Assembly: GCA_012270125.1 (NCBI GenBank)
Contig: JAAXIY010000062.1
Coordinates: 1-41,681, forward strand
Direction: 5' to 3'
Length of the DNA: 41,681 nt
Origin: Paracoccaceae bacterium
GTDB taxonomy: Bacteria > Pseudomonadota > Alphaproteobacteria > Rhodobacterales > Rhodobacteraceae
The translations under genes and the position numbers were made by a program. Under the pieces are notes generated by a model that did no database searches, was not told the DNA's origin, and saw only the letters and a list, made by a program, of their open reading frames with translations. This document shows positions 35,663 to 41,681 of the stretch, piece by piece. How positions within the stretch are numbered: position 1 is the stretch's first letter; every line of letters starts with the position of its first letter.

Positions 35663-36202
35663 ATGAAGTTTATCACAAGTATTTCTCTAATATTTTTAAT
35701 TTCAACAACTGTCTTGAAAGCATCTCAAACACAGATGCTGCTTGATAAGTTGGCTACAGCATCCTCTGCTGATGTAGCTCAAACAATTATAATCGATATT
35801 CAAGAGGCTTGGATAAATTCCCATAGTGACCAAACTGAAAAACTTTTAATGTCAAAAGCGCTATCAGCAATGAATAAAGGAAATCTTGAAAAAGCAGAAA
35901 GAGAACTGACAACGCTTATCAAGAAAAATCCAAATTTTGTTGAAGCTTGGAACAAACGGGCCACGGTAAGGTTTTTTAACGGAGATTTATCTGGTTCAGA
36001 AACAGATGTATTTGAAGTTTTATCGCGCGAGCCTAGACACTTTGGAGCAATTTCAGGCCTAGCATTAATCAATGTCCATGTAGGCGCGCTTGAGGAAGCA
36101 GTCAAAGCTTATGAAATGCTTTTAAATATCCATCCGCATGCAGAGGACGCGAAAATGTATCTACCAAAACTTAAAAAGCAGATCGGTCAGCACGAGCTAT
36201 AG
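35663..36202 (+). CDS. Secreted TPR-repeat protein
   Basis: A 179-residue protein with an N-terminal signal peptide (basic MKF, hydrophobic ITSISLIFLISTTVL, probable cleavage after LKAS), so likely periplasmic. The rest is helical, with about three tetratricopeptide repeats: ALSAMNKGNLEKAERELTTL (about 70-90), PNFVEAWNKRATVRFFNGDL (about 90-110) and HFGAISGLALINVHVGALEE (about 126-146). TPR proteins act as binding scaffolds; the partner is unknown. The start has GAGGTC upstream. It is convergent with lipA, 32 bases between stops. Confidence 0.85.
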   Translation: MKFITSISLIFLISTTVLKASQTQMLLDKLATASSADVAQTIIIDIQEAWINSHSDQTEKLLMSKALSAMNKGNLEKAERELTTLIKKNPNFVEAWNKRATVRFFNGDLSGSETDVFEVLSREPRHFGAISGLALINVHVGALEEAVKAYEMLLNIHPHAEDAKMYLPKLKKQIGQHEL

Positions 36203-36234
36203 GTCGCTTATTCTAAAAAAGATAACAAAAACGA

Positions 36235-37182
36235 TTAAATCCCAAACTTCATGTTTCGTGCTTCACGCATCTTTTGAAAATCATCTCCTGCATGATAAGA
36301 TGATCGTGTAAGCGGCGTAGCCGAAACCATTAAGAAGCCTTTTCCAAGCGCTGCCTGTTCATATGATTTAAATTCTTCCGGGTGAACAAAACGATCGACC
36401 GCATGGTGCTTGGGTGTTGGCTGAAGATATTGTCCAATAGTTAGAAAATCCACATCTGCAGAACGCAAATCATCCATAACCTGCATTACGGATTGTCGAT
36501 CCTCACCTAGGCCCACCATCATGCCTGATTTGGTGAACATGGATCTATCCATTTCCTTGACCCGCTGCAATACACGTAAGGAATGAAAATAACGAGCACC
36601 AGGTCTAACTTCAGGATATAGACCGGGAACAGTTTCTAGATTGTGATTGAAAACGTCAGGCTTAGCATCGACAACAACTTCTAAAGCACTGTCCTCGCAT
36701 TTTAAGAAATCTGGTGTCAATATTTCAATTGTTGTATTTGGGCTTTGTTTTCTAATTGCCCTTATAGTTTGAGCAAAGTGATCCGCTCCACCATCTTTCA
36801 AATCATCTCTATCAACAGAAGTAATCACTACATGCTTCAGATCGAGTTTTTTGACGGCAAGAGCTACCCTACCAGGCTCAAATAAATCTAAGTTATTTGG
36901 TTTACCGGTAGCTATGTTGCAAAATGAGCATCCGCGAGTACAGATATCACCCATAATCATCATAGTTGCATGTCCCTGGCTCCAGCATTCCCCAACGTTA
37001 GGACAACCCGCTTCTTCGCAAACAGTCACGAGGCTATTTTCGCGCATGATGTCTCGAGTTTTTTTATACCCTACACTGACTGGTGCTTTGACACGTATCC
37101 AGTCAGGTTTCTTTGGTTGAGGATTATCGCTTTTATGTGCCTTCTCAGGATGTCTTTGACTTGGAATTTTGAGATCACGCAT
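36235..37182 (-). CDS. lipA: Lipoyl synthase LipA
   Basis: Radical SAM enzyme that inserts two sulfurs into octanoyl groups on lipoyl domains. The 315-residue protein shows both [4Fe-4S] sites: the auxiliary CX4CX5C cluster (C55, C60, C66 in [12 protein letters not shown]) and the radical SAM CX3CX2C (C81, C85, C88 in CTRGCSFC), plus the conserved C-terminal [10 protein letters not shown] serine ligand. AGGGTG lies in front of the ATG at 37182. It lies 102 bases after the mttB-like gene on the same strand, with an inverted repeat between. Its product is needed by the complex that uses LpdA in this window. Confidence 0.96.
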   Translation of the reverse strand: MRDLKIPSQRHPEKAHKSDNPQPKKPDWIRVKAPVSVGYKKTRDIMRENSLVTVCEEAGCPNVGECWSQGHATMMIMGDICTRGCSFCNIATGKPNNLDLFEPGRVALAVKKLDLKHVVITSVDRDDLKDGGADHFAQTIRAIRKQSPNTTIEILTPDFLKCEDSALEVVVDAKPDVFNHNLETVPGLYPEVRPGARYFHSLRVLQRVKEMDRSMFTKSGMMVGLGEDRQSVMQVMDDLRSADVDFLTIGQYLQPTPKHHAVDRFVHPEEFKSYEQAALGKGFLMVSATPLTRSSYHAGDDFQKMREARNMKFGI

Positions 37183-37236
37183 GCTTTCACCCTATTATGC
37201 CTATACTTTCAACATAGCCTGTATAAGAGATAAGGT

Positions 37237-37260
37237 TAATACTCTAAATTAACAGTATTA
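37237..37260. repeat. Inverted repeat between the mttB-like gene and lipA
   Basis: TAATACT and AGTATTA arms, 7 bases each, with a 10-base AT-rich spacer. It lies 55 bases before the lipA start and shortly after the mttB-like stop. It includes the 12-mer TTAATACTCTAA found also at 25248-25259. It could be an operator for lipA or a weak transcript end; no U-run follows on the minus strand. Confidence 0.3.
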
Positions 37261-37284
37261 TCTAATAAAAATTATGACTTTTAA

Positions 37285-38829
37285 CTAAGTAAAGCTATCT
37301 GGCATTGAAGCTTTTTTATTCTCAACAAAAGAAGTTAATGCCTCTTCAACACTAATTTCAAGTGAAGGTTTAGCATAATTATCTAGGAGGTATTTTACCC
37401 TTTGTGAAGCAAGGTTCATTGTATCAAGCGATCCTTCTTCTTGCCAAGTCTCAAAAGGTTTATAATCAAAAAGATCAGTTCTCCAAAATGCACTTTGAAA
37501 ATTAGCTTGAGTGTGCGCGCAACCTAAGTAATGCCCACCCGGCCCTACTTCTCTAATAGCATCTAAAGCTTGGGCATTCACGTCCATCTCAACACCTTTG
37601 GCCATCTGATGAAGAATACCTAATTGATCCGCATCCATAACAAATTTTTCAAACGATGAAACGAGCCCTCCTTCCAGCCAACCACACGCATGAAGCATGA
37701 AATTAACTCCTCCTAGCAAAGCTGCATTTAGAGTATTTGCGGATTCATAAGCAGCTTGTGCGTCTGGTAACTTTGACCCACAAAGCCCGCCTCCAGATCT
37801 AAATGGTAAATTTAATCGTCGGGCTAATTGTCCTGCTCCATAAAGTATATGACTTGCTTCCGGCGTACCAAACGTTGGAGCTCCAGAATTCATATCGATA
37901 GACGTAACAAAGGTTCCAAAAATCACTGGAGCGCCTGGCCGAATTAACTGATTATAGGCAACGCCTGCTAACACTTCTGCCAATACTTGTGTCAAAGTTC
38001 CAGCAATTGACACCGGCGCCATAGCGCCACCAACGATAAAAGGTGAAACTATGCATGCCTGATTATTTTTGGCATAAACTTCCATGGCGCCCATCATAAC
38101 GTCATCGAATGTCATAGGTGAATTTATGTTTATTAAGGAAGTCATTACTGTGTTGTTTTGAACAAATTCTCGTCCAAATAAAATCTCACACATATCAACA
38201 CTATCTTGGGCTCTTGAAGGTTCTGTAACAGAGCCCATGAAAGGTTTGTCCGAAAGAGTCATATGAGCCAGTAACATATCAAGATGTCTTTTATTTACTG
38301 GAACATCAGTTGGTTCGCAAAGTGTACCCCCTGAGTGATGAAGCCACTTTGACATATAGCCAAGTTTCACAAACTTTTGAAAATCTTCGATCGTGGCATA
38401 TCTTCTACCACCATTTAAATCTCTTACGAATGGGGGTCCATACACAGGAGCACAAACCAAACTATTTCCACCAATTTCTACAGACCGATCCGGATTTCTT
38501 GCGTGTTGTGTGAATTTTGCTGGAGCAGTTGCAATAAGTTTTCTAGCCAGACCTTTAGGAACGTGGACACGCTCCCCATCAACATCCGCTCCTGCATTTT
38601 TCCATTTCTCGAGAGCACCTGGATTGTTAACAAAAGCTACACCCACCTCTTCCAACATCAATTCGGCATTACTTTCTATTATTTGAAGCGCTTCTTCATT
38701 CAAAACTTCAAATACAGGTATTTTTCGTTCAATAAATTTTGCAGTATCGAAACTTATTGAGGTTCTTGAAGCACGACGGGCAGCTCCTCCGCCACCTCTT
38801 GCTCTTTTTAAAGTTGCTATTTTAGACAA
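37285..38829 (-). CDS. MttB-superfamily (non-pyrrolysine) quaternary amine:corrinoid methyltransferase
   Basis: A 514-residue TIM-barrel protein of the trimethylamine methyltransferase (MttB) superfamily. Family segments include IPVFEVLNEEALQIIESNAE, HHSGGTLCEPTDVP, LININSPMTFDDVMMGAME, SPFIVGGAMAPVSIAGTLTQ, TSIDMNSGAPTFGTPEA and GGHYLGCAHTQANF. There is no in-frame amber codon, so it belongs to the MtgB-like branch without pyrrolysine, whose studied members demethylate glycine betaine, proline betaine, carnitine or related amines to a corrinoid protein. The start is taken as TTG at 38829, with GGAG eight bases upstream; a TTG at 38886 without Shine-Dalgarno would add 19 residues. A basic Gly/Ala/Arg-rich N-terminus (RARGGGGAARRASR) precedes the barrel. 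No corrinoid-protein gene is adjacent. Substrate is inferred only. Confidence 0.87.
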   Translation of the reverse strand: MSKIATLKRARGGGGAARRASRTSISFDTAKFIERKIPVFEVLNEEALQIIESNAELMLEEVGVAFVNNPGALEKWKNAGADVDGERVHVPKGLARKLIATAPAKFTQHARNPDRSVEIGGNSLVCAPVYGPPFVRDLNGGRRYATIEDFQKFVKLGYMSKWLHHSGGTLCEPTDVPVNKRHLDMLLAHMTLSDKPFMGSVTEPSRAQDSVDMCEILFGREFVQNNTVMTSLININSPMTFDDVMMGAMEVYAKNNQACIVSPFIVGGAMAPVSIAGTLTQVLAEVLAGVAYNQLIRPGAPVIFGTFVTSIDMNSGAPTFGTPEASHILYGAGQLARRLNLPFRSGGGLCGSKLPDAQAAYESANTLNAALLGGVNFMLHACGWLEGGLVSSFEKFVMDADQLGILHQMAKGVEMDVNAQALDAIREVGPGGHYLGCAHTQANFQSAFWRTDLFDYKPFETWQEEGSLDTMNLASQRVKYLLDNYAKPSLEISVEEALTSFVENKKASMPDSFT

Positions 38830-38972
38830 ACTAAGTGCTCCGTTACCAATAGAAAGATGTTTTGTTGTGTATCTGTTAGAAAGCAAAATCGTGTTTAAAA
38901 TTACGGCTATTAAGGGGCGAAAGCGACATCCAAAATTTAACAGAGTAGTTCATTTTTAAAGCATTAGAAATT

Positions 38973-39002
38973 TATCTATTCAGCTTGAATCATGAATAGA
39001 TA
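38973..39002 (+). promoter_or_regulatory. Perfect 10-base inverted repeat directly before guaA
   Basis: TATCTATTCA and TGAATAGATA arms with a 10-base spacer end 8 bases before the guaA ATG. In RNA this could form a stem that covers the region where a ribosome binding site should be; guaA has no other clear Shine-Dalgarno. The spacer offers a competing shorter stem (ATTCA/TGAAT at 38978-38990). It may instead be a DNA operator for a dimeric repressor. Confidence 0.45.
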
Positions 39003-39010
39003 GATAATAG

Positions 39011-40579
39011 ATGGCTTGTATGAAAAATAACTCTTATGATTGTCTACTGATTGTAGATTTTGGTAGCCAAGTTACACAGCTAATAGCAAGACGACTGCGA
39101 GAACTAAACGTTTACTGTGAGATTCATCCCTACCAAAATGTTAATCAAAATCTTTTAAAGCGACTTTCTCCAAAAGCAATAATTTTATCCGGTGGGCCAG
39201 ATAGTGTTACCAGAGACGGTAGCCCGAGAGCACACGATCTTGTCTATAATATGGGCGTTCCTATACTGGGAATTTGCTATGGACAGCAAGTGATGATGCA
39301 TCAGCTAGGTGGTGAAGTAAAATCAGGAACTGGAACATCAGAATTTGGAAAAGCTTTTGTTGAGAAAAAAAATTCATCTGATTTGCTAGAAGGATGGTTT
39401 GACATTGAAAAAGAACAGGTTTGGATGAGTCATGGCGACCATGTCAGCAAAATAGCACCTGGCTTTGAAGTCTTTGGCACCTCTCCAAATGCTCCCTATG
39501 CAATAATAGGAGATGAAAAGCGTCATTTTTATGCAGTTCAGTTTCATCCAGAAGTTCATCATACCCCTAAGGGTCGGATAATGTTTGAAAACTTTATTTC
39601 AATAGCAAATATTAAAAAAACTTGGACTATGGACGCCTACAAAGAAATAGCGATTAAAAAAATAAGGAAGCAAGTAGGGTCAAAGAAGGTCATTTGCGGA
39701 CTATCAGGTGGAGTAGATAGCTCAGTTGCTGCCGCGCTTATTCATGAAGCTATAGGCGATCAACTTACATGTGTTTTTGTAGACCATGGATTGCTTCGTC
39801 AAGGAGAGGCGAATGAAGTTATTTCAATGTTTCGGGACAATTATAATATCCCGCTGATCCATGCAGATGAATCTGATTTATTTTTGAATGAATTAGATGG
39901 ACAATCTGATCCTGAAACTAAAAGAAAAATTATTGGTCGTCTCTTTGTTAATGTATTTCAAAAATATGCAAATAAAATTGAAAATGCTGAGTTTTTAGCC
40001 CAAGGTACGCTGTATCCTGATGTAATAGAAAGCGTGTCTTTTAAAGGTGGCCCCTCAGTAACAATAAAATCACACCACAATGTAGGCGGTTTACCTGAAA
40101 AAATGGGTTTAAAATTACTAGAACCTCTCAGAGAACTTTTTAAGGATGAAGTACGAGCTTTAGGACAAGAACTTAAACTACCTAAAGAATTTATCGGTCG
40201 GCATCCCTTTCCTGGACCAGGACTAGCTATCCGCTGTCCTGGAAAAATTACACGTGACAAGTTAGAAATTCTACGTCAGGCAGATGCAGTTTATATCGAT
40301 CAAATACGTAAGCATGGCCTGTATGACGAAATTTGGCAGGCATTTGCGGCAATACTACCAGTAAGAACAGTTGGTGTGATGGGCGATGGCCGGACATATG
40401 ATTATGCTTGCACTCTAAGAGCCGTAACCTCTGTGGATGGAATGACTGCTGATTACTATCCTTTTAATCACGAATTTTTAGGAGAAACAGCAACACGAAT
40501 AATTAACGAAGTTGAAGGTATTAATAGAGTTACATACGATATAACTTCAAAACCACCAGGAACTATAGAGTGGGAATAA
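39011..40579 (+). CDS. guaA: GMP synthase (glutamine-hydrolysing)
   Basis: Converts XMP to GMP with ATP and glutamine, the last step of guanine nucleotide synthesis. The 522-residue protein has the class I amidotransferase domain (GICYGQQ, nucleophile C89; FHPEVHHT with His and Glu of the triad), the ATP pyrophosphatase domain with the PP-loop [14 protein letters not shown], and the C-terminal dimerisation domain ending [13 protein letters not shown]. The start may be the ATG at 39011 or one three codons on (39020); neither has a good Shine-Dalgarno. A strong inverted repeat ends 8 bases upstream. Three small genes follow closely. Confidence 0.97.
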   Translation: MACMKNNSYDCLLIVDFGSQVTQLIARRLRELNVYCEIHPYQNVNQNLLKRLSPKAIILSGGPDSVTRDGSPRAHDLVYNMGVPILGICYGQQVMMHQLGGEVKSGTGTSEFGKAFVEKKNSSDLLEGWFDIEKEQVWMSHGDHVSKIAPGFEVFGTSPNAPYAIIGDEKRHFYAVQFHPEVHHTPKGRIMFENFISIANIKKTWTMDAYKEIAIKKIRKQVGSKKVICGLSGGVDSSVAAALIHEAIGDQLTCVFVDHGLLRQGEANEVISMFRDNYNIPLIHADESDLFLNELDGQSDPETKRKIIGRLFVNVFQKYANKIENAEFLAQGTLYPDVIESVSFKGGPSVTIKSHHNVGGLPEKMGLKLLEPLRELFKDEVRALGQELKLPKEFIGRHPFPGPGLAIRCPGKITRDKLEILRQADAVYIDQIRKHGLYDEIWQAFAAILPVRTVGVMGDGRTYDYACTLRAVTSVDGMTADYYPFNHEFLGETATRIINEVEGINRVTYDITSKPPGTIEWE

Positions 40580-40583
40580 AATT

Positions 40584-40790
40584 ATGTATTGTATTCCAAT
40601 TGATATACCACAATCTTTATGTGAAATAGATGATGAATTAAAGGCTATCTACCATAGCAAAGACACTGTTTGTATTTGGGTTTTTGATAGTAGAGAAGAT
40701 AGAAATAATTTTGTCGATGAAACCGCTGGAATGTTGAAGGCAGAAAGAGAAAGCTATTATGAAAAGCACTACCATTTAAAAGTTATATGA
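40584..40790 (+). CDS. Unknown 68-residue acidic protein downstream of guaA
   Basis: I do not recognise this protein. It is small, soluble and acidic, with four aromatic clusters (YCIPIDIP, YHSKDTVCIWVF, ESYYEKHYHLKV) and two cysteines (C3, C30) plus C13, and a predicted beta-alpha arrangement. The start, 4 bases after the guaA stop, has GGGAA at good distance (inside the guaA end). Codon use looks like the neighbours. It overlaps nothing and is followed one base later by the DUF1772 gene, so it is almost surely part of the guaA transcript. Confidence 0.7.
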   Translation: MYCIPIDIPQSLCEIDDELKAIYHSKDTVCIWVFDSREDRNNFVDETAGMLKAERESYYEKHYHLKVI

Positions 40791-40791
40791 A

Positions 40792-41286
40792 ATGGAATTT
40801 TTTTATTTTTTCTTATTTTTGTCCATCTTATCATGCAGTTTGGTGATGGGATTTATTTTTACCTACTCTATTGTAGTGATGCCAGGGCTTTCCAAACTTA
40901 GTGATAAAGAATTTTTAAAAGCTTTTCAGGTAACAGATGCAGTAATTCAAAACAAGCAACCTATATTTATGTTAACATGGATTGGGTCAATAGTGTCCGT
41001 CTTAAGCTTAATTTTAATTTCTATCACATATGTAGGGTTATCAGAGACATGGTTAATCGTGTTAGTCGCTTTGATTTACTTATTGGGAGTACAAGGAATA
41101 ACAATATTAATCCATTTACCTTTAAACAACCAAATACAAAAACTTAATTTAGAAAAATTAAAAGATGAAAACTTAAAAAACGAGCGTTTAAATTTTGAGA
41201 CTAAATGGAATTTTTTTAACAATATTCGGACAACTATTGCTTTTTTTGTTAGTTTGACGCTATTGATTTTTTTAACAATAACATAG
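40792..41286 (+). CDS. DUF1772 family integral membrane protein
   Basis: A 164-residue protein with four predicted membrane helices (about 5-27, 58-80, 85-108 and 145-163) and a charged loop (about 112-140). The GFIFTYSIVVMPGL start and the IHLPLNNQI motif (107-115) match the DUF1772 family, which includes fungal anthrone oxygenases; the bacterial members have no set function. The ATG is one base after the preceding stop. No Shine-Dalgarno is clear, so coupling is likely. It is followed after 30 bases by the b561-like gene. Confidence 0.78.
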   Translation: MEFFYFFLFLSILSCSLVMGFIFTYSIVVMPGLSKLSDKEFLKAFQVTDAVIQNKQPIFMLTWIGSIVSVLSLILISITYVGLSETWLIVLVALIYLLGVQGITILIHLPLNNQIQKLNLEKLKDENLKNERLNFETKWNFFNNIRTTIAFFVSLTLLIFLTIT

Positions 41287-41316
41287 GAAGGTTCAAAAGA
41301 ATTCAGAGAGAATTTT

Positions 41317-41681
41317 ATGTCCGAGACAAGCCAAGAAATAACAAAATCTGATTTTAGCCTAACAGCAAAAATATTTCATTGGAGTTTCGTTATTCTATTC
41401 GCTTATGGTATTTCAAAACAGATAGACAATATTAATCAATTAGAAGACTTAGCTTTACTAAAATTTGAAATAGCGTTTGCCTTTTTATTTTTTTTGTTTC
41501 TTGTTGTTCGTTTTTTTTATATGACAAGAACTCAAAAATCCTCACTGCCACAGAACACACCAAAAATACAAAAAATAGCTGCTAAATCAGTACACTACGG
41601 TATGTATATAGGAATGATTTCTATAGCACTATCGGGTTTGGTTATTGGTTTTTTATACTGGCTAGGTCTTAAGAGTGGGAT
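41317..41681 (+). CDS. Cytochrome b561-like membrane protein, 3' end cut off
   Basis: The frame runs open to the right edge; 121 residues are visible with three membrane segments (about 18-35, 46-68 and 93-116). AKIFHWSFVILFAYGI with H21 is the first-helix motif of bacterial cytochrome b561 (HW), and H93 in SVHYGMYIGM with SGLVIG fits the third helix. By hand comparison with E. coli CybB the second-helix histidine is E51 here (EIAFAFLF before the conserved VVR). These proteins carry electrons between quinol and periplasmic acceptors. GAGAG lies before the ATG at 41317. Sure of family, not of haem content. Confidence 0.75.
   Translation, partial: MSETSQEITKSDFSLTAKIFHWSFVILFAYGISKQIDNINQLEDLALLKFEIAFAFLFFLFLVVRFFYMTRTQKSSLPQNTPKIQKIAAKSVHYGMYIGMISIALSGLVIGFLYWLGLKSG

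Noticed and set aside
37285-38829. Pyrrolysine-encoding amber codon in the MttB-like gene
   Set aside because: The frame has no internal stop; the protein belongs to the non-pyrrolysine branch.

Overview
The window is AT-rich bacterial chromosome, almost entirely coding, with short intergenic gaps (none above 300 bases once small genes are counted). Several families point to an alphaproteobacterium, most likely a marine Rhodobacterales-type organism with a streamlined AT-rich genome: TrmFO, an LNSLGF-type MnmA N-terminus, a PF13769 protein next to a divergent MetF, an L-carnitine dehydrogenase/thioesterase fusion, an M23 peptidase-bactofilin pair and a DUF3971/AsmA-like giant. The placement is inferred from recognised families, not from a search. 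No mobile element, CRISPR array, tRNA or rRNA gene was seen. Both edges cut genes: a CinA C-terminal domain protein on the left and a cytochrome b561-like protein on the right.

Layout. 1-2852: CinA-type amidase end, ammonium transporter AmtB, a RatA/COQ10 START-domain protein, hypoxanthine phosphoribosyltransferase. 2878-9260 (minus): a five-gene operon read as gamma-butyrobetaine/carnitine catabolism (BKACE cleavage enzyme, carnitine dehydrogenase-thioesterase fusion, acyl-CoA dehydrogenase, ADP-forming acyl-CoA synthetase, CaiD-type hydratase). 9359-11224 (minus): RlmE and a Ppx/GppA phosphatase. 11408-13727 (plus): PF13769 small protein, divergent MetF and a methyltetrahydrofolate:corrinoid methyltransferase. 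13776-21501 (minus): lipoamide dehydrogenase, DUF924, an MFS carrier, QueA and an AsmA-like envelope protein. 21576-24804 (plus): Bcp-type peroxiredoxin coupled to a DUF455 diiron protein, then M23 peptidase and bactofilin. 24809-26076: divergent PaaI-like thioesterase and an ECHDC3-like crotonase. 26090-29272 (minus): HisI, TrmFO, an orphan methyltransferase, GluQ. 29341-34256: a SufU/NifU-N-like scaffold, a candidate 40-residue membrane protein, RecG and LigA. 34440-36202 (plus): MnmA and a secreted TPR protein. 36235-38829 (minus): LipA and a non-pyrrolysine MttB-superfamily methyltransferase. 39011-end (plus): GuaA, a 68-residue unknown, a DUF1772 membrane protein and the b561-like protein.

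How the parts may work together. The most interesting reading joins three loci. The 2.9-9.3 kb operon would turn gamma-butyrobetaine or carnitine into glycine betaine. The MttB-like protein (37.3-38.8 kb) could take a methyl group from glycine betaine or a related quaternary amine onto a corrinoid protein. The 12.7 kb methyltransferase would pass it to tetrahydrofolate and the neighbouring MetF-like enzyme would oxidise methyl-THF to methylene-THF. That is an anaerobe-style corrinoid demethylation route in what looks like an aerobic marine bacterium. The corrinoid protein and its reductive activase are not in this window, so the link is inference. A second theme is tRNA modification: QueA and GluQ both belong to queuosine metabolism, MnmA and TrmFO modify U34 and U54, and an unassigned methyltransferase is wedged between trmFO and gluQ.
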